DNA from: Flavobacterium sp. SM15 | GTDB taxonomy: Bacteria; Bacteroidota; Bacteroidia; Flavobacteriales; Flavobacteriaceae | NCBI RefSeq assembly: GCF_022012335.1 | Contig: NZ_JAKLTO010000005.1 | Location: 62,001-126,000, forward strand | Direction: 5' to 3' | Length of the DNA stretch: 64,000 bases | In this document: one piece after another, positions 29,744 through 37,267 of the stretch | How positions within the stretch are numbered: the first letter of the stretch is position 1 | Layout of the letters: the number at the start of each line of letters is the position of its first letter | Translations under genes and position numbers: made by a program | Notes under the pieces: generated by a model | The model's input: the letters and a program-made list of their open reading frames with translations, nothing else | Database searches by the model: none | Told to the model about the DNA's origin: nothing

Positions 29744-30409
29744 ATGTTCAAAAAAGTTCTTATAGTAGACGATGTAGATTTAAATGATATTGCTGTGGTA
29801 CAGGTTTTAAATGAACTCAATGTGTCAACAATTGAATATGCCAAATATTGTGATGATGCTTTATTGAAGATAAAAAGAGCGATTCAGGATAAGCAACCAT
29901 TTGAACTGTTAATTACTGATTTATCATTTAAAACAGATTATAAAACAGTGACTTTAAATTCAGGTGAAGAACTTATCGAAGCGGTCAAAAAATTGGATGT
30001 CAATATTAAAACTATAGCTTTTTCAATAGAGGATAAGCCCTATCGTGTCAAAGCATTGTTTGATAAGTATACTGTTGATGGTTTTGTTCTTAAAGGAAGA
30101 CGTAGTATCGAAGAACTTAAAATGGCAATCAAGAACGCATTCAACAATCAAGAATTTATATCCCAGGAATTAAGTCATGTTCGCAAGGAGAAAACCGTTA
30201 ATGAAATAGATGATTTCGATGTTAAAGTATTGCAATACCTCTCAGTAGGAATTCAACAGGAAAACATGGAAGTAACTCTAAAAGAAGCTGGCATTACCCC
30301 AAACAGTAAAAGTACGGTCGAAAAAAGAATAGCCAAATTAAAAGATTATTTTAAAGCCAATAATACAGTACATCTGGTAGCAATAGCCAAAGATCTCGGA
30401 ATAGTATAG
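29744..30409 (+). CDS. NarL/LuxR-type response regulator
   Basis: 221 residues. A receiver domain (KVLIVDDVDLND; phospho-acceptor D59 in LLITDLSF; Lys near residue 124 in GFVLKGRRS) is followed by a C-terminal HTH (DFDVKVLQYLSVGIQQENMEVTLKEAGITPNSKSTVEKRIAKLKDYF), a divergent LuxR-type fold. It is paired with the kinase 6 nt upstream and ends at a terminator. The first copy of the TTACGG-N4-CCGTAA promoter box lies 77 bp downstream, so this regulator is a candidate (unproven) for binding that box. Confidence 0.85.
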   Translation: MFKKVLIVDDVDLNDIAVVQVLNELNVSTIEYAKYCDDALLKIKRAIQDKQPFELLITDLSFKTDYKTVTLNSGEELIEAVKKLDVNIKTIAFSIEDKPYRVKALFDKYTVDGFVLKGRRSIEELKMAIKNAFNNQEFISQELSHVRKEKTVNEIDDFDVKVLQYLSVGIQQENMEVTLKEAGITPNSKSTVEKRIAKLKDYFKANNTVHLVAIAKDLGIV

Positions 30410-30434
30410 CACTTATCTTAAATTTTCATATTTA

Positions 30435-30462
30435 AAAGCACTCTTTTTAGGGTGCTTTTTTT
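30435..30462 (+). terminator. Terminator of the kinase-regulator operon
   Basis: AAAGCACtC pairs with GgGTGCTTT followed by a T run. It separates this operon from the palindrome-driven promoter at 30486. Confidence 0.75.
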
Positions 30463-30485
30463 ATGCTAAATAAAATACTTCCTCT

Positions 30486-30530
30486 TTACGGTTTCCCGTA
30501 AGGATTAGATCCCGGTTCATTTTAAGTTTG
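30486..30530 (+). promoter_or_regulatory. Palindrome-box promoter, copy 1
   Basis: TTACGGTTTCCCGTAA (30486-30501), 21 bp, then TAAGTTTG (30523-30530), a TAnnTTTG -7 element. It drives the gene starting at 30548. Five other loci have the same layout with identical spacing. Confidence 0.75.
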
Positions 30531-30547
30531 ATTATTGATTAAGACAG

Positions 30548-30979
30548 ATGAAGAAGCAGTTGTTTTTTTGCTCAGGAATAACATTAACTATTGGAGGGGT
30601 AATTTATGTCTTGTTTAGAAGTGAATCCTTAAAACTATTTGTTTGGCTTGATAAAATCAACTGTTTAGAAATCATAAAAAGTACACGAGACCGCACATTG
30701 AAAATTACTAATGTAATGCCAAATTGGATGTTATACGCACTACCTGATGGGCTTTGGTTGTCATCTTATGTCTGTTTAATGTTAATGATTTGGAAAAACA
30801 TAATCAATAAGGAGAATGCAGTGTGGATATTCAGCATGCCGATAATGGCAGTTTTGTCAGAAGTTGGACAATTTTTCAAAATATTCCCAGGAACATTCGA
30901 TTGGATGGATGTAGTAATGTATTTGTTGGGAACAGTATTTCCATTAATGATTTGTAGAAAAAATAAAACCAATAATTAA
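30548..30979 (+). CDS. VanZ-like small membrane protein
   Basis: 143 residues with four hydrophobic helices. The segment LPDGLWLSSYVCLMLMIW ... EVGQFFKIFPGTFDWMDVVMYLLGT resembles the VanZ-like fold (E.xQ ... R/D-xxD near the last helix). No enzymatic role is known. It is first in a plus-strand run (30548-33332) driven by palindrome-box copy 1; 8 nt separate it from the next gene. Confidence 0.6.
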   Translation: MKKQLFFCSGITLTIGGVIYVLFRSESLKLFVWLDKINCLEIIKSTRDRTLKITNVMPNWMLYALPDGLWLSSYVCLMLMIWKNIINKENAVWIFSMPIMAVLSEVGQFFKIFPGTFDWMDVVMYLLGTVFPLMICRKNKTNN

Positions 30980-30987
30980 ATATAAAT

Positions 30988-31560
30988 ATGAAAAAAACAG
31001 TACGGCATTTATTTTCTGTAATAGTGATTACAGGGTTTTTATTTATGGCTTATGGGAGCGGTGAGGATGCTGCTAAAGCAGAAACGGTTCAAGAAGAAAT
31101 ACCTTCAGTAGGACAGGAGACTGAATTAGAAAACAAGCCTAATTGGGTATATAATGAAGATCAAGATAAGATGGAAGGGACAAAACAATTTTTTGCTACC
31201 TGCACCTCAATTAACACTGCAGACTTTGAATTTCCATATGATGGAGGTTCAACCTTAGATATTCATATTCGAAATTTAGGACACGGAAACGAAGCGCTGA
31301 TAACCGTTTCTAAAGGTCAGTTTATGACAAGTATTGGAGATAGCGAAAGTCTTAAAGCAAAATTTGATGACGAAAAACCCATGAGTTTTACTTATAGCTC
31401 ATCAGCAGACGGAAGTAGCGATGTAATTTTTATAAACAATGCTGCGAAGTTCATTTCAAAATTAAAAAAAGCCAAGAAAGTAATGTTAGAAGTAGGTTTT
31501 TTTGATGCAGGGAGAAAAGTTTTGGAATTTGAGACTGAAGGATTAAAATGGAATAAATAA
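30988..31560 (+). CDS. Exported protein of unknown function
   Basis: 190 residues with a signal-like N-terminus (LFSVIVITGFLFMAYGSG) but no lipobox Cys. An acidic linker is followed by a beta-rich domain with FATCTSINTADFEFPYDGGSTLDIHIR and GQFMTSIGDSESLKAKFDDEKP, resembling small phage or periplasmic beta proteins. Probably operonic with its neighbours (8 nt upstream, 16 nt downstream). Function unknown. Confidence 0.6.
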   Translation: MKKTVRHLFSVIVITGFLFMAYGSGEDAAKAETVQEEIPSVGQETELENKPNWVYNEDQDKMEGTKQFFATCTSINTADFEFPYDGGSTLDIHIRNLGHGNEALITVSKGQFMTSIGDSESLKAKFDDEKPMSFTYSSSADGSSDVIFINNAAKFISKLKKAKKVMLEVGFFDAGRKVLEFETEGLKWNK

Positions 31561-31576
31561 TTTAAAAACAAAAAAG

Positions 31577-31900
31577 ATGGTAAGAAAGCATAATACTGAC
31601 AGAAATGGAGGGAATTGGTCAGAAGAGATCAAAAGAGCAGTTTGGAATAAATCAATTATTGTTCCAGATGTAAATCAAAATATTAGACGAAAAGATCTTT
31701 GCGGAGCATGGATCGATTGGGGAAATTATGGTAATACAACTGAAAATGGGACAGGTTGGGAAATCGATCATATTAAGCCTGTTTCAAAAGGAGGGAGTGA
31801 TGACATATCAAACCTACAACCTTTACAATGGCAAAATAACAGGGAAAAAGGAGATAATTACCCCGCTAATAATTTCTGTATTGTAGCTGCAGGTAAATAG
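31577..31900 (+). CDS. HNH endonuclease, compact
   Basis: 107 residues. The core HNH motif is GWEIDHIKPVSKGGSDDISNLQPLQWQNNREKGD: DH supplies the metal-binding and general-base His, N the middle Asn, and N/K the last helix. The usual zinc-binding CxxC pairs are absent (only one Cys before the motif). It directly precedes a HsdR_N-like protein (6 nt gap), so the two may act together, possibly in restriction of foreign DNA. No methyltransferase is visible. Confidence 0.8.
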   Translation: MVRKHNTDRNGGNWSEEIKRAVWNKSIIVPDVNQNIRRKDLCGAWIDWGNYGNTTENGTGWEIDHIKPVSKGGSDDISNLQPLQWQNNREKGDNYPANNFCIVAAGK

Positions 31901-31906
31901 AAAGAT

Positions 31907-32962
31907 ATGGAATTACAAACTCAACTCAAATCCTTAGCCGATAAAATTTATCAGCTAAAAGATAAAATTGAAACTGAAGAATCTACAAAACACGCGTTTG
32001 TATTGCCATTCATCAATTCACTTGGCTACGACACATTTAATCCATTGGAGGTAGTGCCGGAATATGTGGCTGATATCGGTATCAAGAAAGGTGAAAAAGT
32101 AGATTATGCTATTGTTCAAAACGGTGAACCAATCATGATTATCGAATGTAAAAACTGGAAAGAAAACTTAACCATTCACGGTTCGCAATTATTCCGATAT
32201 TTTCATGTAAGTAAAACGCGTTTTGCATTGTTAACAAACGGAATTCAGTATCAGTTTTTTACAGATTTGGATGAGAAAAATAAGATGGATGAAAAACCCT
32301 TCTTTGAATTTGATATTACCAATTTGAAGGACAGTGCCATAAATGAAGTTGCGAAGTTCCATAAATCAAATTTTGATATTAATAAGATTCTGGATAATGC
32401 AAGTTCTCTTAAATTCATCAAAGAGATACGTAAGCAAATTGATGCTGAAATAGAAAAGCCTTCACCGGAATTTGTTCGATTGTTTGCTAATAAAGTATAT
32501 AACGGCAGATTGACTGAAAAAGTTATGGATGAATTCTCAGAACTTGTTCAAAAAGCCTTTGGTCAACTTGTTGGTGAAAAAATTAACGAACGATTACATT
32601 TGGCTTTAAACAAAGAAGTAATAATTCAGGAGAAGGATCAAATTGAAGAGTCTGAAATATCAAGAGTTACTACTACTGATGAGGAGCTTGAAGCTTACCG
32701 TATTGTTGTTGCGATTCTTAGAAGAAAAATACCAACACATCGCATAGTACATCGTGATACACAATCTTATTTTGGAGTTCTTCTTGACGATAACAATCGT
32801 AAACCACTTTGCAGATTACATCTTAACGGCGGTAAAAAATACATTGGTCTCTTCAATGAAAATAAGAATGAAAATCGCCAATTGATTGAAACCATTGATG
32901 ATATCTACAATTTTGAAAATGAATTGTTAGACACAGTTAGTTTGTATGAAATCGAAAATTAA
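31907..32962 (+). CDS. HsdR_N-like restriction endonuclease domain protein
   Basis: 351 residues. The N-terminal 170 residues resemble the type I restriction enzyme R-subunit N-terminal nuclease family, with ESTKHAFVLPFINSLGYDTFNP, VDYAI and IMIIECKNW giving the PD-(D/E)xK residues, then QLFRYFHVSKTRFALLTNG. The C-terminal part (about 250-351) has a small beta domain (LCRLHLNGGKKYIGLF). No helicase domain follows, so it is a stand-alone nuclease-like protein as often seen in Bacteroidota accessory DNA. Neighbour to an HNH gene. Confidence 0.8.
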   Translation: MELQTQLKSLADKIYQLKDKIETEESTKHAFVLPFINSLGYDTFNPLEVVPEYVADIGIKKGEKVDYAIVQNGEPIMIIECKNWKENLTIHGSQLFRYFHVSKTRFALLTNGIQYQFFTDLDEKNKMDEKPFFEFDITNLKDSAINEVAKFHKSNFDINKILDNASSLKFIKEIRKQIDAEIEKPSPEFVRLFANKVYNGRLTEKVMDEFSELVQKAFGQLVGEKINERLHLALNKEVIIQEKDQIEESEISRVTTTDEELEAYRIVVAILRRKIPTHRIVHRDTQSYFGVLLDDNNRKPLCRLHLNGGKKYIGLFNENKNENRQLIETIDDIYNFENELLDTVSLYEIEN

Positions 32963-32969
32963 TTAGTGT

Positions 32970-33332
32970 ATGAAAACAAAACAAATAGCTTTAATAGGTT
33001 TAGGAGTAATTTTAGTAATTGCAATTTTTACAAACCCTAGTCAAGAGATGCACAAAGAAATTGTGAAATCTAAAATAACGGCATATTATCAAAAGTCAAT
33101 TGAAGAAGATGAAACAATCCCTAAAAATGGTTTCTCAGCATTAGGAAGTTTATTAGGAACTTCGTTAATTAACACTTTAGTCGAAAACGGTGTAAGTAGA
33201 GATAACTATTTAGTCTTTTCAATAACAAAAGTCGCATATAAAGGAGAAGAAAATTCCATTGGTTTTGGTGCTTTTGGTAACGTTTTTTTATCTGATAGGG
33301 TTGAAGAAGCTTTTCAAAATGAAAAAGAATAA
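32970..33332 (+). CDS. DUF4359-like small membrane protein
   Basis: 120 residues with an N-terminal TM/signal anchor (QIALIGLGVILVIAIFTNPSQEMHKE) and a short globular domain ending GFGAFGNVFLSD, which fits DUF4359. Function unknown. It lies 7 nt after the HsdR_N-like gene and is likely last in that transcript. Confidence 0.65.
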   Translation: MKTKQIALIGLGVILVIAIFTNPSQEMHKEIVKSKITAYYQKSIEEDETIPKNGFSALGSLLGTSLINTLVENGVSRDNYLVFSITKVAYKGEENSIGFGAFGNVFLSDRVEEAFQNEKE

Positions 33333-33393
33333 CTATTTCTGATAATATATTTTTTAAGAAAAAAACTATCTTTAAAAACCAAAAACCAAAAAT

Positions 33394-33603
33394 ATGAAAC
33401 TACTTGCATTATCATTAATTTTTGTTGTTACATCATCCTATACAACTGGTTCAGACGTTTATATCTGTGGTCCAACAGGAGCAAAAAAATACCATTACAA
33501 AGAAAATTGTCGAGGGCTAAGTTCTTGTAATCACGGTGTTAAAAAAGTAACTCTTAAAGAAGCACAAGGATATGGTTTAACCCTTTGTGGTTGGGAAGAT
33601 TAA
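33394..33603 (+). CDS. Small secreted Cys/His-rich protein
   Basis: 69 residues. After a signal peptide the mature part has YHYKENCRGLSSCNHGVKKV and a final TLCGWE. This C/H pattern recalls short metal-binding modules (Ada/MTH538-like) seen at the ends of other Bacteroidota proteins. Here it stands alone. Probably binds a metal or is disulfide-bonded; role unknown. Confidence 0.6.
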   Translation: MKLLALSLIFVVTSSYTTGSDVYICGPTGAKKYHYKENCRGLSSCNHGVKKVTLKEAQGYGLTLCGWED

Positions 33604-33640
33604 ACATGTTTAAGAATAATTACAAATCAAAATTTAAAAA

Positions 33641-34216
33641 ATGAAATCTCTTATAAAAAAAACATTCACAGTTTTATTTATTTTCATTGTCTTCATAACA
33701 AATGCTCAAAATGATAAAACGAATTCAGAAACAAGAAAATTTATAGAGAATGCAGAAATCACTCAGATAAATAAAGATTGGAGTCTAACTGCTGAATTTA
33801 AATCCGGACTTGGGGAAGTGGTTTCTTTTTTTCCTGTAGAGGCTACTAATTTGAAATCAAATCAGAAAGTAAAATCATTGCAAATGGATATGAATGTTCA
33901 ATACCAATTTGCAGGAAAAAGTTACAATTATTTTAAGTCATCATGGATTGATTTAAATGAAGTTGAAGAATTTATCTATTTTATAGAGCAATATGTAATT
34001 CCAAATCTTAAAGACAAGACAGAAAAAAAACAATCTATTACTTATATATTTAATTCTAAAGAGATAACTTTTAGTTTTCATATAGAGAGAAATTCTCGCC
34101 GAATTTCAATTTATTTGAAGGATAGTGGAATTACAGATAATGAACATTATTTCTGGACAGAATCACAAGTAAATAAAATTCCGGAACTATTAGCAGTATT
34201 GAAACAAATAAAGTAA
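33641..34216 (+). CDS. Secreted protein of unknown function
   Basis: 191 residues with a clear signal peptide (LFIFIVFITNAQ). The mature protein alternates strands and helices (VQYQFAGKSYNYFKSSWIDL, TYIFNSKEITFSFHI). No family recognised. Immediately after the stop is TTGTTAGCAGCG, which resembles the GTTAGC boxes of the attC-like tails elsewhere in the region. Confidence 0.55.
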   Translation: MKSLIKKTFTVLFIFIVFITNAQNDKTNSETRKFIENAEITQINKDWSLTAEFKSGLGEVVSFFPVEATNLKSNQKVKSLQMDMNVQYQFAGKSYNYFKSSWIDLNEVEEFIYFIEQYVIPNLKDKTEKKQSITYIFNSKEITFSFHIERNSRRISIYLKDSGITDNEHYFWTESQVNKIPELLAVLKQIK

Positions 34217-34255
34217 CAATTGTTAGCAGCGTTTAAGTGAAATATTGAAAGTATT

Positions 34256-35059
34256 TTGAAAAAGAGTTTAATAATCCTTCTCCTTCTTTGTTCGAATTTG
34301 TTTTATGCACAAATCAAATTATGTACATGGAATATTGAAAACATTGGCTCCTCAAAATCTGATGAGAACTTAGAATACATTGCTAATACAATCAAAAAAT
34401 TTGATGTCGTAGCTATACAAGAAGTCGTTCCTAACTATGGTGGCGCGCAAACCATAGCCAAACTCGCAGAGATTCTAAACCGTAAAGGAGCAAAGTGGGA
34501 TTATATAGTGAGTAATCCTACTACAGGTAGCAAATACAAAACCGAGCGTTATGCCTATCTCTGGAAAACCTCACAGCTCAAGAAAATAGGAGAGGCCTGG
34601 CTTGAAGAAAAGTATCAACTTGAAATAGACCGGGAACCTTACTATTGTACTTTCCAGTATAAAGGCAAGAACTTCACCCTTTCCAATTTTCACGCCATTA
34701 CCAAAAAGCTGCAGCCGGAAACTGAAATCAAGTATTTTAAGTTTCTACCAAAACAATATCCTGGGCATAACCTTATTTTCCTGGGCGATTTCAATTGCCC
34801 GCAATCCCATTCTGTTTTCGGCCCCTTAAAAAGTATGGGATATAAACCAGTATTACAAAACCAAAAAACATCTTTGAAAAAGCAATGCAATGGCTCAGAT
34901 TGTTTAGCATCAGAATACGATAATATCTTTATAGATACTTCAAAAGTTGAGGTAGTAAACTCAGGTGTCATTCACTTTTATGAAGATTTTGAGAGCTTAC
35001 AAAGCACAAGAGAAATTTCAGATCATATCCCAATTTGGGCAACAATTGAAATAAAATAG
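34256..35059 (+). CDS. Secreted endonuclease/exonuclease/phosphatase (EEP) family protein
   Basis: 267 residues. A signal peptide (KKSLIILLLLCSNLFYAQ) is followed by an EEP fold: CTWNIENIG, the metal-binding Glu in AIQEVV, YAYLWK, LSNFHA, LGDFNCP and the final SDHIPIWA. It should cleave nucleic acid or phosphodiesters outside the cytoplasm. The start is a TTG at 34256; no ATG would retain the signal peptide, so either TTG is used or an ATG has been lost. It is 3 nt from the next gene. Confidence 0.85.
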   Translation: MKKSLIILLLLCSNLFYAQIKLCTWNIENIGSSKSDENLEYIANTIKKFDVVAIQEVVPNYGGAQTIAKLAEILNRKGAKWDYIVSNPTTGSKYKTERYAYLWKTSQLKKIGEAWLEEKYQLEIDREPYYCTFQYKGKNFTLSNFHAITKKLQPETEIKYFKFLPKQYPGHNLIFLGDFNCPQSHSVFGPLKSMGYKPVLQNQKTSLKKQCNGSDCLASEYDNIFIDTSKVEVVNSGVIHFYEDFESLQSTREISDHIPIWATIEIK

Positions 35060-35062
35060 CTT

Positions 35063-35479
35063 ATGAATAAAACTATACTTTTAGCATTTTTATTTGTTTT
35101 AACTGGCTTAGTCAGTTGTAAAGAAAACAAAACGAATTATAACGATAATAATGATTCTAAGGTTCAAGGTTTCGTATCAACTAAGCAAGTAGAATACGAA
35201 GAACCACAGGACGACCCAACGTATCATGTAGATGAAGAGCATAAATACGAATACCGTACGGGTACATCAGGAGATTACGAATACAATTACGATGTAGTCG
35301 GCCATGATAGTAATGGCGATGACGTTTCAGGAAATGTCTCAATGAATGGTAAATACGGTACTGGAACCATTACAACACCAGATGGCGATGAGGTTGATGT
35401 TGATGCGGAATGGGTTGATTATGGGAAACTAAAGGCTACAGATGAAAATGGGAATGAGTATGAGTTGGAGGCGGAGTAA
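35063..35479 (+). CDS. Acidic lipoprotein
   Basis: 138 residues with lipobox GLVSC. The mature part is very acidic and Tyr/Gly rich (YEYRTGTSGDYEYNYDV, GKYGTGTITTPDGDEVDVDAEW), forming short beta repeats that could be calcium-binding. It follows the EEP nuclease gene by 3 nt and is probably co-transcribed; it could anchor or inhibit that enzyme. Function unknown. Confidence 0.6.
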   Translation: MNKTILLAFLFVLTGLVSCKENKTNYNDNNDSKVQGFVSTKQVEYEEPQDDPTYHVDEEHKYEYRTGTSGDYEYNYDVVGHDSNGDDVSGNVSMNGKYGTGTITTPDGDEVDVDAEWVDYGKLKATDENGNEYELEAE

Positions 35480-35501
35480 GTAAAATATTTGGTTAATTAT
35501 G

Positions 35502-35529
35502 AAGATGAGGTTTAACTCATCTTTTTTTA
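35502..35529 (+). terminator. Terminator after the EEP-lipoprotein pair
   Basis: GATGAG-gtttaa-CTCATC followed by seven T. Confidence 0.75.
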
Positions 35530-35545
35530 TGTAATAAATTTTGAG

Positions 35546-35590
35546 TTACGGTTTTCCATAATGAAATTTAAATACATTCAATTTAATTTG
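35546..35590 (+). promoter_or_regulatory. Palindrome-box promoter, copy 2
   Basis: TTACGGTTTTCCATAA (35546-35561; one base off perfect symmetry), 21 bp, then TTAATTTG (35583-35590), a slightly degenerate -7 element. It lies upstream of the gene at 35721. Confidence 0.6.
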
Positions 35591-35720
35591 TCAATAAATG
35601 AAGACTTACTCACTAAATATAGTTAGAGAAAAATCATTAGAAATGGTGATTGTTAAAGGAATAAAAAATTTTCATCTTTCATTAATATTTTAAAGGTTTA
35701 AATAATTCAAAATTTTAACA

Positions 35721-36683
35721 ATGAAGAAACAATTACTTTTATTTATTGCTTTAGTGATTTCTGCTATTGCCATGTCTCAAGAGGTTATTAATAAAATAGA
35801 GGCCGTTCAAATAATCAAGGAAAGGCAAATTTATTTAAATGGAGGAACGAGAGCTGCTTTTGGCGGCAAGTCTAGAGAGTATATTAAAGTTGATTTGCCT
35901 CCTAATACAGTGGAATGGTATTACAGTTTTACGACAACTCCTGGACAAAGTGGTACAAAAAATCTCAATTTAATAACTCAAATTTCTGCTGCTTTGGCAC
36001 TAAACGCGAATCCGACTGGAGTTTCTTTGATGGCGTCAGGTTTAACAAAAGAGGTTTTGAAGACAGTTGAAATTCCTCAAGGGTCAAATTCAGCAGATAT
36101 TTTTTTATGTGATAGAACGAATATTGATAAATTTTTAGCCAAAGAAGATCAAAGTCTTTTAGGGGGATCTTTTAGATATTCAATGGAAGGAACCGTTCAA
36201 AATACTAAACAAGCTGTAGTTCAGATTAATGATGTAACTAAAGGTACAGTTTTTTTAGGTTTAAGAAACCCAAGTGGTATTGATGGTATTAATATTACTA
36301 TTGAAGTTGTAGCATTGGTAAAGAAAGAAGAAATAGTTGATAATTCTGAGAAAATAAAAAAAGCAGAATTGTATGCGAACTTAGGTTGGAAACAATTCGA
36401 AAATGGTAATTATCAAAAATGTGTAGAGTATTCAGATAAGGCAAATAGCTATTATGAATTGGGCTGGGTATATGCAAACAAGGGGCTAGCACAACTTATG
36501 CTTAATAATGAAGATGAAGCCATGGAAACCTATGTTATTGCAATAACTTTTATAAAAAAGCAACAAAACCCTAAATACATTTTTACTGAATTAATTAAAG
36601 ATTTGGATAGAGAAATCATGAAAAACCCCAATTTTTCAAGTGCAAAAAGTATTAAGGAATTAATGGAAATGGAGTTGAGATAA
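35721..36683 (+). CDS. Secreted TPR protein
   Basis: 320 residues with a signal peptide (LLLFIALVISAIAMSQ). A beta-rich N-terminal domain (to about 205) contains YIKVDLPPNTVEWYYSFTTTPG. The C-terminal part has TPR-like helices (AELYANLGWKQFENGNYQKCVEYSDKAN, YELGWVYANKGLAQLMLNNEDEAMETY). Probably a periplasmic or surface protein-interaction module. It is transcribed from palindrome-box copy 2 with a leader of about 125 nt. Confidence 0.65.
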   Translation: MKKQLLLFIALVISAIAMSQEVINKIEAVQIIKERQIYLNGGTRAAFGGKSREYIKVDLPPNTVEWYYSFTTTPGQSGTKNLNLITQISAALALNANPTGVSLMASGLTKEVLKTVEIPQGSNSADIFLCDRTNIDKFLAKEDQSLLGGSFRYSMEGTVQNTKQAVVQINDVTKGTVFLGLRNPSGIDGINITIEVVALVKKEEIVDNSEKIKKAELYANLGWKQFENGNYQKCVEYSDKANSYYELGWVYANKGLAQLMLNNEDEAMETYVIAITFIKKQQNPKYIFTELIKDLDREIMKNPNFSSAKSIKELMEMELR

Positions 36684-36710
36684 CCACATTTATTGTAACG
36701 GGATAATTTT

Positions 36711-37193
36711 TTATTTAAAATAATTATGCCAGTTTAAAGACAAAAACTCCTTAATCCCACTAGGCGAGTAATCCGGGTATATTTTTTTGAAATCTTCTTC
36801 TGCAACAATAAAATTTTCATTTCTAATTTTTCCTTTAGTAGCGAGATATAATAACCCAATACTCGGGGAACGTGAAATTCCTTGATTGCAATGAATTAAA
36901 ACTTTATTTCCCTTTTCTAAGTTTTCGTTTATAAAAGCTAACGAACTCTCAAACATTATATTTTCAAAATATTTTCCTGTTGGAGGGTCAATCATATTCA
37001 AAATGATTTTTCTTTCCCTATGTGCAATTAAATATTCAGGGTGATTTACATCTGCTGTTCTCCCTGTATATCCAAGTGCTTTTCTATGGCAAGGTTCTTT
37101 ACAGGCTTGTACGAAATAATAATCATTATTAAATTGGTTATTTTCATAATCAGTCAAATTACCAACGAATAAATTTTCATCAATTTCTTTCAT
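36711..37193 (-). CDS. Dual-specificity protein phosphatase family
   Basis: 160 residues. The P-loop HCNQGISRSPS contains catalytic Cys and Arg (CX5R), and the general acid Asp is probably in NMIDPPTGKYF. MKEIDENLFVGN is the usual start of cyclin-dependent-kinase-inhibitor-3/DSP-type phosphatases. Cytosolic, no signal peptide. It stands alone near the DUF6119-type gene. Confidence 0.85.
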   Translation of the reverse strand: MKEIDENLFVGNLTDYENNQFNNDYYFVQACKEPCHRKALGYTGRTADVNHPEYLIAHRERKIILNMIDPPTGKYFENIMFESSLAFINENLEKGNKVLIHCNQGISRSPSIGLLYLATKGKIRNENFIVAEEDFKKIYPDYSPSGIKEFLSLNWHNYFK

Positions 37194-37267
37194 TTTTTTT
37201 TGTAAATTTTTAAAAAAGTTTTTTTTAACAAATAAATCTACTTGCTCAAAATTGATTTTGATAGTTT

